Shown piece after piece: positions 11,549 through 22,963 of a stretch of DNA of 64,000 nt. Position numbers and translations under genes: made by a program. Source of the DNA: Ciborinia camelliae (lineage: Eukaryota; Ascomycota; Leotiomycetes; Helotiales; Sclerotiniaceae); the NCBI GenBank assembly GCA_025890175.1, contig JANPYM010000006.1, positions 2,683,365-2,747,364 on the forward strand, in the 5' to 3' direction. The notes under the pieces are model-generated. The model did not search any database. It was not told the origin of the DNA and saw nothing but the letters and a program-made list of their open reading frames with translations. Numbering within the stretch: the first letter of the stretch is position 1; the number at the start of each line of letters is the position of its first letter.

Positions 11549-14500
11549 TTTAAGTATTGTATGTAGTCTATCTAATGTTGGAAACGTCTAGCTCAGCCAG
11601 TTAATATCAAGAGTTTTCAAACACAACACTGTTGCGCCACTGAAACTCTGGAGGTCTGGAAAAATAGAGCGAGGAAGTATGAGAGAAGGGAGAAAGAAGA
11701 TTGGAACGAGGGGGGGGATCTACTGCTTATATACCTGTTGATTTGACCCCATCCTCCTTCTTACAAATTGGTAGATCCGCTATTTTCGAAGTTGACACAG
11801 TAGAAAGAGAGCCCACATTTCCATATGCTAGCTCTTCCAGGGACCAACATCGGAATGGTAAGATTGGGAAAGCCGCATCTACTTATTACATCTAACTTTT
11901 AAGCTACAGCTAGTGGTTGAAGTAACCGTCTGCAGAAAATTACAGGGTTCGTTCACGATTTCGTGAGTCCAATGATCTTTTGTGGAACACCTAAGCATGG
12001 TGGGTACTGGGTTGGGATCTGCATCAAAATCACGACTGGGAAAGACCCAACTGAGAGAATGTCTAAAGTTATATGATTGGATTTTGATAATCAAAACTAA
12101 ATGGATTTAGCATCTTATTAAGTTGCTCTTCGCCCATACATACGTAAATAGCTGGATAGTCGCTGGACCCTAGGTACCAAATGCGAAAGAGAGTCAAGAG
12201 AAGTAGATAGATTCACAACAGACCTCACGGGCAAAAACCGCGGGGGGGTTCAAGGAATGATCGTGCGATTCGAATTTGAGTGTAAGGTCGAGTTTGTGAT
12301 TGAATGTAGCATACCTACCTAGTTATAGCTACGGAGAGTTTATTGGTACCCCTACCCCCTTACCCAAAGACTTGTGACAAGTTGACAATCAGATATGAAG
12401 ATAAAACTGTCCCAATTACTTTAGCAGTAAGATAAAAACATGATCGATGCAACCTTCCAGTACCTAGGTAGTAGTTCAAATGAAACAAATCGAAAGTAAG
12501 CTTCTTTAAGAGAGGCTTTTTGCACTTCAACTTCAGTGCTTATCCGGTATTGTAAGCTAAAATGGCTAACGAGCTGTTAGCCCGACAATCAACATTACCT
12601 TGGCTGTAAACGGTAGATTAGCTTCTAGATATCAGGGAAGCAAGCATCGATCCCTTTCAATTCCCAAACATATACCGAGGCAAGATAATCTCGAAAGAAA
12701 ATATTTTCAAGCGTATAAACCATCAACCATAGTTTAACCGTTTCAGGAATAAATAACGGTGATCTATTCCCAAAAAGAAACCTCGTCACATGTTAAAATT
12801 GATATCAACAGTCCAATCATATTGTTAAGGGAAATAGATTCAATATAACGTGGAAAAGGGGTTCCCACGTCAAGATAGACCGAGGCAGATCGAAGTAGAT
12901 TGAATCTTTGCAAAAGACCCTGCAGCGGAAAAGTGTATAGGCGGAAGGAGGATGTATTTATATTGGGTGGCTGGCGCGAAGTTTGTTACGATTCATGATT
13001 CTGGGGAATCACGAAACAGAGGGGCGAGGAGAAGGAAAATTCATGCCAAGGGTACCGAGGTTGCGGGGTTAAAGTGGTTTTCTGGAGTAATGAACTTTAA
13101 TGAATTGGTAACGCAATCAGCTTGGAAGCTTGGAACTCAATAAACTGGAGCCGCGGATATCGATTTTGGTTTGACTGTGCCTTCCCTCCCCATCCCCAGT
13201 TCCGAAGATAATGCGGTTACATGAACGCTAATACACTTATGGAGAAGTACAACTCAACTCGAAGGTTATCGATATGTGGTAGGGTATCATTGCAGACAAA
13301 CGAACATTTCAGGTGAGACCAAACGTAGACAAAATGCTACCACGTCTCGCTGTACGGAGTATGTTAAACCGATCCGAAAGGCACAAGAGAGTGAAGGGAA
13401 GGAAAATCGAGGTCTTGTCTGTAGCATTTGAAAATCTCAAACATCATTCCATTCACATTGCAGCCTTCAACCTTGGTGTCGTTCTCTAGTTTTTCCGTTC
13501 GCTCTTGATGCTAATGAAACGCGGAAAGTTGGAGGGAGGACTTAAGTGGAGAATGGAGGAATGGCGGTGGAGAACACCCTTGAAGTTGCATCATTCAACT
13601 TCCCCAACCACAGACCATCAAATCAAATCACGAGTTTGATATCGCCGAAAAGCATGACTGGGTTCATTCACATACACCCCGGGAAATCGTATCATTATTA
13701 TCTCGACTTGTGCTGTGAGAACGGGACTATAGCGAATGTGTCTTGCAAGCAGCAAGAAGCTTTTGTTGACCTGCGATTTTACTAATGATATTCGAATTTG
13801 AGCGGCTAGCATGATATCGGTAGGTATCCTCCTGGTCCTCGGGGCGTGCGTAGTCTTGTCGATCACAATCATGTGCCAAGAATGTCTACCCTCTAATCGG
13901 AAAACCAAAACAGAGTTTGCATTATTTTGTTATCATCATCTAAACAAGACACGTTTATGTCTAATGCTCAAACATGATGCAACAAGAGCGATCAAAAAGA
14001 TAAAACGGGGGATCGCTATATATCTCCAACAATCGACAAAGCAGAGAGTTCGGCATAGACGAGTATCAACAGAGCATGAAAGCTTTGAGACGTGAATTAT
14101 TTCCGCTCCTCTGGCGGTAAATATTCTCTGGCCAATGGAGACGAGGATGGGTGGAAAGGTTGAAGGGTGGGAGAGATGGACTATTTCGTCTCGGGCGAAG
14201 ATCTGATGGAGCGTCAGTTGACAAAACTCGAGATTATGAGATTATGATCTGACTCAATGCCGGTAACCTTAAGGCCTTGGCATCTATTGCGCAAGGAGGT
14301 ATTACGCGATGAATTCGTGAGGCTCGGCGATCGCTTCATAAACCCAAACCGAATTTTGTGCTGCGAAACTGATTTTTAAATCAGATACGATCGATTCTTG
14401 TACTCCATGAAAGGTCACTTTTCCACCGCGATTTGGGATCTCATGGTTTGAGCGATGTTATTCCATCAATTGATGCAGTTATTGTGCGGTATACCAAGCT

Positions 14501-15378
14501 TGCCCTGCGTGCTTTGACTTGTTGGCCCTACGGAAGCACCACACTAGTAAAATACTAATGATGTGGTCATAACTGAGCACTCAAAGCTGGTTTTTTAAAT
14601 GTGCATCAAGATTCACATCGAGATTGCACATCGAGTACCAAGTGAGCAGGAGGTGTTCTAAGTGGTGATACTAATCCTTAACCCCTTTTCGAGGGTCTTT
14701 TAACTTTCCTTTTCCCACTTCTACTTTTCAAATTTTCTACATATTCGCTCCCTCCCCCTATTCCACTCCCCCAACTCGAAAAAATCCTGATAGATCTTCA
14801 GCTTTAATGACGATGAAAATAGGCTTAATATTTATCGGGGTCCAAACCCAGGGTCCAGAAGTGGACAGAATAAGAGCAAAAGATCTACATGAAAAGGGGA
14901 TCCTAGCTCGATCATCACAGGCTGGAATTTCAAAATTGAAATACCAGACATCTTTTTCAAATCGTCACTAAGAGAAAACAAAGACCTAGAATTGCTAATG
15001 ATTAGTCGATACTTTACTGATAAATTCTCGGTAGATTTACTGACCCCGTCGTCATTAATTTACTGATCTTATGCTTCCATAGGGCAGATGCAAGTCATTC
15101 AATTTCTCACCTCTAATTAATTATACACAGCGACTATCAAGAAAGAGAAGAATAATCATATGGAAATATCAACGTGAATAAAACTCTAATTTTTGGATCT
15201 CATTGAAAATAAGTCCATCAGTGGAAAAAATCCATATTGAAAGACTAAGATTAAAAGGCTGAAGCTTCGAAGACAGCTGGCTAGCTAAACCAATCAGGCA
15301 ATATATAAAAACCACACCTTTCTCCTGCCATATTTTCAATACCGACACTTTACTTTATTTAGTTGCTCTCTCCTGCGC
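11549..15378. other. Long intergenic region, no supported gene
   Basis: This 3.8-kb stretch starts with the presumed transporter promoter (purine-rich tract near 11680-11715). It ends in the 3' flank of the next minus-strand gene. Open frames at 12952-13143, 13546-13785 and 13811-14095 are short, lack family motifs and overlap frames on the other strand. I see no repeats or mobile element. It could hold untranslated exons or a non-coding RNA, but nothing in the sequence shows that. Confidence 0.5.
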
Positions 15379-17310
15379 CTATTGCATTTGATCCTCAGAA
15401 CCACCTCCACCGCTCACAAGCATCTCAGCCAATTCCTCAGCTCTCTCTCTCGCCGCCACATTCTCCCTCTCGATCTTGCTCCCGGTTGCAAGACACCTAT
15501 ATTTTCCCTCCCGTTTCTGTCTCTTCTCCTCTAATCTCTCAAGTTCCTCTCGATCTGCCCTCTCGTCGAATGAAGGCGTCTTTCTAAGTGAATTCCTCAG
15601 ATCATCATCGTCACTTGTATCATCAATGCATTCTCCATCAGCCCAAGCAATAGCCTTTTCCTTTCCCTTCCCTTCTTCCCGCTTCATTATACCTTTCCTA
15701 GCCCCGACTTCATCGTTATTCTGGCAAGTGCCAGCTGAGACCCCTTCTTTGCATATCGATTTCTCGGTTTTTTCGAACTTGGCAGCGGCGGTTTCGCGTT
15801 GCGTTCGCACTTTCCATTGTGCTGGACTTTCGTTGGGTAGCAGTCGCGAATCTCGAATCGCGGGGACGGGGAATATAATGGGAGTGGGTGGATGTTCGGG
15901 CTTGGCTTGGGGTTTTGCGGCGCTCATCACGAGGGGGGACGTTGGTGGTATTGCGATATTCGTTCTGGGTGAATAGATAAATGGTAGCCTATTTGCTTCT
16001 CGTGCGGGTCGGACGTTCGGTATTAGCACGTACTTTTCGTCTGCGTAGTTGACAGGTTCAAACTCTCGGTGGGATGGCATTGCTTGGGGTGGTGGTCTTT
16101 CTCCATCTTTAGATTCTGGTAAGTCACTAGTATTGGCTCTCACATGATGACGCTGCGGATTAACTCCTGCCATTGTAAATAGGTGGCTTTCAAGTTCCTG
16201 GGGATGCGATGAAGTATCTCTTGTACGTTGGACTCTTCTTCTTCCTCGCTCCTCTGGACTCGGTGACCCATCCCCATTTCCATGTCCCCTTCCAACAAGA
16301 CGCCTGGATTCTGCTTCGACCCTTGGAGGAAACTGTGGTTCATGTCCTGGTCTGGGATATGCTAGTGCTTGTTCATCTCGGACTCGTGACTCTCTATTCG
16401 TGCCTTTATCTTCCACTTCGCTTGCGTTTCTCCATGACCCCTCTCCATTGACAAAATCCATAAACTGCTCTCCTCCTTTCCAAGCTGCTCCTTCGGCAAC
16501 AGCTATGGCTCGATTAACATCCTTCAATAGGCTATTTCTTGTAATTTCATCATTTTCCCTTTCTGCTCGTCGATGACCCTCATTTGCGATCCATTCATTG
16601 TTTGCCTTTCTTCGTGATACAGCCAGTTGCTTTAATCCATTTGATGCCTTTGGTGAAGATTTTTTCTTTTCCTCTTTTGATGCACCCTCTCTTCTTTGTA
16701 TGTCGCCTTCTCCATTCCTCGCATCTCCATCAAGAACCGCCTCTCGGAGAACATCAGCACCACGCCCTATATTATAATTCATCCGCGCTTTACTTTCCTT
16801 CCAGTCTTTGAGAGCTCGCTCTTTCCATCGCGCATCCACTTGTTCTTTCGCAGCTCGACGTCGACCCTCCATTTCTAACGTTTCTCTTTCTCGTTTAAGA
16901 TCTCGTATTTTGATTTTTTGTTCCCTCGATTCGGGTGCTTCGGTCTCTGGATCTGTATTCGGTGTTTCTGGAGCTTTCGAGAGAATATTTCCCGTGTCGA
17001 TATCAGCCTCAGGTGGCAGAGAAGGACTACCTCGTGGAGCACCTCGTGGACTAATACTCGGGGTTTGGGCCTGAGAACCTAGATCATCTGAAACTGGACT
17101 GCGATCACGCTCAAAGACAGCACCTTCTTCCAGCGTCAGACCCGTGATGTGAATTCTCAGATCTGGAGGTGTGTTTGAATCCGTATTATATTCCAAGATT
17201 TGCCGAAGCAGCTTTTGCCGCAACTCCTGGGCGGATGACGTTGCGCTACTCGACGTGATAGATGATGGGTTTGATGGTTCCGGGTTGGACATTTTGTCCA
17301 TAAAGTTCAT
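15379..17310 (-). CDS. Hypothetical disordered, charged protein
   Basis: A single exon of 643 codons begins with ATG at 17310. A second in-frame Met six codons later (MSNPEP) is also possible. I do not recognise a family. The sequence is rich in Ser, Pro, Glu, Arg and Lys. Long Arg/Glu stretches around residues 130-260 (REQKIKIRDLKRERETLEME, ERALKDWKESKARM) look like charged helix or coiled coil. An acidic patch (DDTSDDDDLR) and a terminal Lys/Glu/Arg-rich helix (ELERLEEKRQKREGKYR, AARERAEELAEML) lie near the C-terminus. There is no membrane segment or signal peptide. The gene is divergent from the one starting at 18297. The long open frame and ordinary codon use argue that it is real; the function is unknown. 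Confidence 0.75.
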   Translation of the reverse strand: MNFMDKMSNPEPSNPSSITSSSATSSAQELRQKLLRQILEYNTDSNTPPDLRIHITGLTLEEGAVFERDRSPVSDDLGSQAQTPSISPRGAPRGSPSLPPEADIDTGNILSKAPETPNTDPETEAPESREQKIKIRDLKRERETLEMEGRRRAAKEQVDARWKERALKDWKESKARMNYNIGRGADVLREAVLDGDARNGEGDIQRREGASKEEKKKSSPKASNGLKQLAVSRRKANNEWIANEGHRRAERENDEITRNSLLKDVNRAIAVAEGAAWKGGEQFMDFVNGEGSWRNASEVEDKGTNRESRVRDEQALAYPRPGHEPQFPPRVEAESRRLVGRGHGNGDGSPSPEERGRRRVQRTRDTSSHPQELESHLFTMAGVNPQRHHVRANTSDLPESKDGERPPPQAMPSHREFEPVNYADEKYVLIPNVRPAREANRLPFIYSPRTNIAIPPTSPLVMSAAKPQAKPEHPPTPIIFPVPAIRDSRLLPNESPAQWKVRTQRETAAAKFEKTEKSICKEGVSAGTCQNNDEVGARKGIMKREEGKGKEKAIAWADGECIDDTSDDDDLRNSLRKTPSFDERADREELERLEEKRQKREGKYRCLATGSKIERENVAARERAEELAEMLVSGGGGSEDQMQ

Positions 17311-18296
17311 TTGCTTGTTTATAGGTATTGTTTTTTGAGATGCTTAGTAGATACTGTGGTGTAATGTAAGTTGGCTCAGGTTTGATGGGTGGGTTAGTTG
17401 GATGTGTTGATGCGAGTTGTTCACTTAAATACCTGGTTATATAGAGCTCTTAACTACTACGGCAGATCAAATCAATAGCTTCTCATAGCTTCTAACATAT
17501 TATACACTGACAAAATCGTATGGGAAGATTTGTGAATAAGTCTACTTGAGACTAATAATGCTTGCGTTATTGATGATTCAGTAGCGCAGTAGCTGGTAAC
17601 GCCGTACAAAATTATTATATTGAACAAACAATGTCTCCTCACAACTATACGGCAGGACAAGATATATTGGAAACCTTTAGATGGCTATTCCTGAATGCCA
17701 AAGGGAATTTGTTTGTATAATGAAAGAGTCCCTAGAATCAACAGAAGATCTGGAATAATGTAGAAGAAACATCATGTCTTTGAACTCTTTTTGATCCCCC
17801 TGGCAATAAGCGATGACTTTCAACAGCAGTTCTCCCATTTTGACAAGGAAATTTGATATGATCTTTAATATCACACTCATCCATTCAGTTCGGCACATAT
17901 GTTCGACGGTTTATTGCATTGCCCAACCACAAAGATCATGTGCAATATCTTTCTACTAGGGCAAGCAATCAGGGCAAGCAAGCAAGAACACATAGAAGAA
18001 AAAGTAAAATCTTTTACTTTCCACCGTGATAGAAAGAATCAACATGATAAAGTACACACAAAAGATACAGTTCCTCTTAGATTCTTCTTTCCCATTTCCT
18101 TTCTCTTTGTCTTTCTTTTTCAGCCCCAAGATCATACAAGAAAAGTGACCTCCTCTTTATCACCCCCCATCCATCCCATCATTATAAATGTGGATCAATC
18201 TCCCCTCCCCTTCCCAATTCAATTTTTCCATCATCATCAACTTTCACTCTCATCTTCCTTGACATCTCGACAGCGTGACACCGTGATAACGTGACA
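17311..18296. promoter_or_regulatory. Divergent intergenic region, two presumed promoters
   Basis: This 986-bp region lies between two genes transcribed away from each other. The side near 18297 is pyrimidine-rich (about 18080-18260, with CCCCTCCCCTTCCC), a frequent feature upstream of fungal start codons. No specific factor site is claimed. Confidence 0.5.
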
Positions 18297-19667
18297 ATGG
18301 ATTCACACAGCCCCAACACCAACACCAATACCACAGGAGAAACCCCCAAAAATCAACTCCAAGTTCTCGTCACCATATCTACAACACCCACCACGAACAC
18401 CAACAGCACACCCGAAGCCACGACCGAAAACCCGCTGCGCGTAATTGTCGTTCCAGGCAAACCCATATCCCTAACCCTAACCATCGCTCTCCAAGAAGCT
18501 CACCCAGCACTCGAGCCCGCACCAACCAATCCTTCATCCTCCGCAACTCCATCCTCCACCCCATATCCGAAAATCCCTCCCCCCTTCGATCTCTCAGCGC
18601 ATTCGCGAACGGGACCCCGGAAGCCCGAGCTCGGAGGCGAGAAATCCACTTCGGCGACCGCGACCCCGGAGTGGTTGGAGAGGAGGGAAATCTTGTGTCA
18701 TTTTCTGGCGTATCGGTATTTTGATACGATGGCTGATGTTTCTGGGTCTGGGTCCGTGCCGGAATCTAAGGTGGAGAATGAGGATGAGGATGTGAGTCCG
18801 CCGACCACTGGGGATGATGCGACGACTAATCCTTCGAATGAGGAAGAGAGCGGTCCTTCGAATGAGGAAGAGAGCGGTCCTTCGAATGAGGAAGAGAGCG
18901 GTCCTTCGAATGAGGAAGAGAGCGGTCCTTCGAATAAGGAAGAGAGCAGCCATCCAACCACCAAAGAGGGCACGACTCCCCACCCTTCAAACGAGGAAGC
19001 GATCAGTCCCTCCACCAGCTCCTCAGCTCTCCATCCCGGCAAACCCTCCCCACCACCCCCACCCACCCTCACCCTCCTCAACCTAACACACACCGACCAA
19101 GTCTTCCTCTCCGACATGACCCACAAAACAAGCGGGTTCAACACGCACCACCGCTACGCCAACTACCTCGTGCAAACCCTCGCGCTCCTGAAAAATCACC
19201 CCGGGATCGATCCGCACGTGCGTCCCATCTCTCATCGCGAGTGTTTCCTTTATCGCGTCTGGGAATATAATCGGGAGAGGGAGGGAGAGGGAAGAGATGA
19301 GAGGTTTGTGATGGGTGGGTTGCAGGGGATGGATGGGGCGTATTGGGAGGGGTTGAATGGGTTGAATGGGGTGAGGGGAGAAAAGGGGAAGGGGAAGGGG
19401 AAGGAGATGGGGAAGGGGAAGGAGATGGGGACGGAAGGAGGAGGGGGAGAGGAGAAAATGAAAATAGAGAAGGGGGATAGTGTATCTGGGATTTTCGATT
19501 CCTCTGTTACGATTGGGTCTCTAGAAGAGCGGATGAATGAAGCAGAGATTCTATTTGCGCGCAAGGTGGAGAAGTGCTTGAGTGAGCATAAGAAGTACGT
19601 GCAACCTCGTGTTGAGTCGCGTCATGGGAAGGTAGTGGTGCTGCCCGAGGCAGGGTCGGAGATGTAG
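18297..19667 (+). CDS. Hypothetical protein with an 8-residue tandem repeat
   Basis: The single exon starts at the ATG at 18297 (MDSHSPNTN); the upstream codon at 18291 is GTG. It encodes about 456 residues of no recognised family. The first 130 residues are Thr/Asn/Pro-rich. Residues about 178-217 are five copies of an 8-residue unit (PSNEEESG). A Pro-rich stretch follows, then the only part that looks folded, about 265-340 (NLTHTDQVFLSDMTHKT, FNTHHRYANYLVQTL, RECFLYRVWEYNRER). A Gly/Lys-rich linker (KGKGKGKEMGKGKEMG) and a short C-terminal helix (LEERMNEAEILFARKVEKC) complete it. No signal peptide or membrane segment is seen. The start agrees with a pyrimidine-rich leader. Confidence 0.75.
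   Translation: MDSHSPNTNTNTTGETPKNQLQVLVTISTTPTTNTNSTPEATTENPLRVIVVPGKPISLTLTIALQEAHPALEPAPTNPSSSATPSSTPYPKIPPPFDLSAHSRTGPRKPELGGEKSTSATATPEWLERREILCHFLAYRYFDTMADVSGSGSVPESKVENEDEDVSPPTTGDDATTNPSNEEESGPSNEEESGPSNEEESGPSNEEESGPSNKEESSHPTTKEGTTPHPSNEEAISPSTSSSALHPGKPSPPPPPTLTLLNLTHTDQVFLSDMTHKTSGFNTHHRYANYLVQTLALLKNHPGIDPHVRPISHRECFLYRVWEYNREREGEGRDERFVMGGLQGMDGAYWEGLNGLNGVRGEKGKGKGKEMGKGKEMGTEGGGGEEKMKIEKGDSVSGIFDSSVTIGSLEERMNEAEILFARKVEKCLSEHKKYVQPRVESRHGKVVVLPEAGSEM
18828..18947 (+). repeat. 24-bp coding tandem repeat, 5 copies
   Basis: Five units of GGTCCTTCGAATGAGGAAGA plus GAGC follow each other. The first unit begins AAT instead of GGT, and the fifth has AATAAGG instead of AATGAGG. The three middle units are identical. 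The period preserves the reading frame and encodes PSNEEESG. Frames on both strands remain open across it. Confidence 0.95.
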
Positions 19668-20211
19668 GTACAGGAACTCTCGGGGTATGGTGCGGGATGG
19701 CCATAGATCTTTGGTTCGTCGAGAATAGTATGAATGAGAGTGAGTGATGATGATGATGAGAATTTCAGGAAGGCTTCTGTATATCATGTGCACGTGCGAA
19801 CTACCCACCTCCCTACACAAATGGTAATTGAACAGAACATCAGTCTCAAAGATCGAACGAGATATAAGCGTGATTGTAGTAGCCGACTTAATGATTATAA
19901 AATACTATTGTCCAATAATATCCATAACTTTCTTAATGAAAACCTTTTAACAAAGACTTCAGAGTTGTACTGACCTTCAACATCCAATCCAGTTGGCTAA
20001 GGTATTATTATTCACTCCACCAATACACAAACATCACAGGAAAATTCTATGTCGATATACAATCACACTTTTTTCTACACTTGTGTTACTACTTCAATTT
20101 TGCTCCTCGCTTTCATTGCGCCATGCACCCAACATACCCAAACCAAATGCTAATGTAACCAATTCCCATTCCCATTCACCAAAATCAATGCAAGAAAGAA
20201 CCAATTCCAAC
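19668..20211. other. Convergent intergenic region
   Basis: This 544-bp stretch separates the 3' ends of two convergent genes and presumably holds both poly(A) regions. AT-rich stretches occur around 19880-19960. No gene is seen. Confidence 0.6.
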
Positions 20212-22382
20212 TTATGATCCGCTTGGACCTGCCTCTTGATCATCGTCATCATCCCTCGCATCTCTTGATTTCCCTCTTAGAAACTCTCCAAGTGTATTAC
20301 TTAAGCTCCGAGCTCTTGTTCTTATCGAACGATTAAATGATTCACGCTCTTCCGTTTCTTGTAGTGTTTCACCATCCATTAGAGGTGCATCAACATCCTC
20401 GTCATCGAGATCACCTTCACTAGCCTGGATAAGCCTTTGAGATACTGACTTTGATCTTCGAAGATCGGGCTGCGGTCTCTTATAAGATTTGCCGCGAGGG
20501 GAGTCAACTCCACGTCTTAATGTATCTGCTATTACCACACTTAACCCTCCGGACAATGGTGATAGTAATGGACCAGGAAGCATGCGAGATATTGAATAGC
20601 TAGCCGGAGTCATTGGTCGATCTGCTTGGGGTGGCGAGGGGCCATTTTGCTGACTTTGAGGGGTATTGAATTGAAATTGGGTATTATTTCTGTTCGTAGG
20701 TGGTTTCAGAGGAGGGGTTATTTGGGCCTCGGATGGAAGTACTGGAGAAGAAATGCTAGTCTGTATCCCTGGGTGTCTCGGTGTTTGTAAAAGATTTTCA
20801 TTGGAATCCATCCATGGGTTTGAAAGTAAAGGACTATCCTCACTTGCAGATCGCTCATCAGATGGGCCCGAGGTATGAAGCCGCACAGTTGGGTGTCGTG
20901 ATGAAGGTCTTTGTGGAGTCTGTGGTCGTGATGATGATATGGCGAAGCTGACATGCGATGATCCCCGCGAATCCTGGACTGACTCCTCGTCAAATAATCC
21001 ATCGCCAACATGAATGAGACACGGCCTTGATTTCGATTGAAGACTAGGCCGTTTCCGTGATCCGTTATGATATAACACTCCATCAGCAGTAGCACCCTGG
21101 GTGGCGAGTCTGATCCTCTCTTCCTCCCCTTCAATATCTACCTCATTATTGTCCTCATGTTCATCATGCGATGGCCTACCGCTGGTGATGAGCCAAACAC
21201 CGAAAAATGTTAACATACATCCACCAATAAATTTCACTGCATTCTCGCTCGTGACTTTTTCAAAATCGCGATAAAGAATTGCGCTGCCAGTGATGACCGA
21301 TAATGTGAAAATGACGAATTGTACGGGGATGACTTGAGTGGAATCAAAACGTTGGAGAGCCCTATTAACATATCTAACCTGCATGATGGCAGTAGTAGCT
21401 AGCACGAGGAGAAGAACATATGTAACTGGCGTCGTCAAAGCTCTCCAAAGAGTAGAAGAGAGCATCGAAGATACGCCCTTTGTAGATAGAGCAGTATAGC
21501 CTCCTGGCAATGGTGAGTGGAGGTATAACCAGTGCATAATAATGATAACTTACCAAACAATCCCACAAGTCCAAGGTCTACCAATATCGTTTTCCTGCCA
21601 TATATCGGGCTTGCCCACATCAATATCGCAATTAGCAAAATTGTAACACCCATGTAAATCTCAAACTCTGTGGTGGTGATGGCACCCCAAATCTCATGAG
21701 GTCCAAATTTCTTTTCCTCTTGTTTGGCACTCAATACAACCGTCACAGCACCGGCAACAGCAACTACCACTCCCCAGAAATCTCTGAGTCGAAACTGCTC
21801 CTTCAACATGATTGGCGCTATCACACAATTCGATATCAAGGCGACGACACCCAGAGGAGAAACAATTGATGCGGGCGCAAAACCATATGCCAAAAAGTTT
21901 CCAAGCTCCCCAATTGTCATCAAGACAATTCCTCCCCACCAGTAGGGAGATTGTAGATATGTTGATTTTTGATATCCATAATTATCTTCTGTGCAAGTCG
22001 AAGACTGAGAGTCTTGAGAGTGAAATGATCGTCGTAGAGGTTCCTCTTCATCACCTTCACCCTCATATTCTTCAATTATTCGATTTCCATTCGCCCCTAC
22101 TGTCCCGTATCCGCCCGCAGATTTCGAAATCGCCTTCAGCCTTTCTTTCCGTCGTATCTCCTCCCCATGTAATCTTATATGCGCATATCGTTGTATGTTC
22201 AAGGCGAAGGATATGAGAATATTTCCTACTATCGCAGTGACGATTCCAATCAGTGATGACCAACGCTGGATCTTTGAGTCGCCTTTAATATATACATTTG
22301 ACTCTAGAGATATCGACTGAGCTATTGGCGTACTGAGAAAGGATAAGGTCTCCGCGTCAAGTTTTGGGGTTGATAAAAACAT
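20212..22382 (-). CDS. NIPA-type magnesium transporter
   Basis: Two exons (21554-22382 and 20212-21503) flank a 50-nt intron (donor GTAAGT, acceptor GCCAG) that rejoins GLFG-GYTALSTKGVSS. The product has about 706 residues. Family landmarks are the hydrophobic N-terminal segment (SSLIGIVTAIVGNILISFAL), YWWGGIVLMTIGELGNFLAY, FAPASIVSPLGVVALISNC, APIMLKEQFRLRDFWGV, and LGLVGLFGGYTALSTKGVSS. The C-terminal membrane part includes YVNRALQRFDSTQVIPVQF and FGVWLITSGRP. About nine membrane segments can be counted. NIPA proteins are drug/metabolite-superfamily carriers that move Mg2+ across plasma or endosomal membranes. About 250 C-terminal residues are hydrophilic, Ser/Pro-rich and end with acidic DDDDQEAGPSGS, a cytoplasmic tail longer than in animal NIPA proteins. 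It is divergent from the WD40 gene at 22964. Confidence 0.92.
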
Positions 22383-22963
22383 AGCAGCGTAGCAACGTCC
22401 AAGTGAAGCTATCCAAGTGAAGCTATCGCGATGATGACTTCACCCCACTCATAGTGTACAGGGGGTTCGTTGGAGAAGAATAAGTAGAGTTTGTTCACGG
22501 AATGAAGTCAAAAATCGGATGAATATATCTGCCAATAATCATATACAACGATGAGCAGAATGAGCAGATTGAGCAGTTAGTTTTTGAAGTGAACAATTTG
22601 GTTAAAGTATTGTGTTGAGTTGGTTGTCGCATGAAAATGAAAATAATTAATTACCTAGAGAAAGAGAAACCCTGAAGCGCATTCGTTCATTTTCGGAATT
22701 TCGGATGCCTGTATCTCCATCATTTGATGTGGGACGGACTGCCCAGGGACACCGGCACCAGTGGACGGAAAACGGGTTTTCGCCTTACAGGACTCTGATT
22801 ACCTAACCCTTTCAATTTGGAAGCTCTGCTCCTGCTCTGTTCTCTGGGTATTCAATTCAATTCAAAAACTTTCAATCAGTTCCCATTTTCTCCTGTCAGT
22901 GTCTACCTACATACGACCACGAACAATCCTCGAAAGTAATCTGCGAAGATCAAATTGAACAAA
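22383..22963. promoter_or_regulatory. Divergent promoter region, NIPA transporter / WDR70-like gene
   Basis: The 581-bp region between two genes reading away from each other must contain both promoters. A CTTTCAATTTGG-type and CT-rich text precedes the plus-strand start. A short direct repeat (AAGTGAAGCTATC, 22401-22429) lies next to the minus-strand start. No factor sites are assigned. Confidence 0.5.

Noticed and set aside
12952..14095. Three small plus-strand frames in the 11.5-15.4 kb gap
   Set aside because: They are short, overlap other-strand frames, and have no motif or splice partner.
15476..17074. Plus-strand frames inside the disordered-protein gene
   Set aside because: They lie opposite a 643-codon frame and read as Ser/Leu-rich shadow text.
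18594..19144. Minus-strand frames opposite the PSNEEESG repeat
   Set aside because: They are generated by the 24-bp repeat; all frames stay open there. No start context or family.
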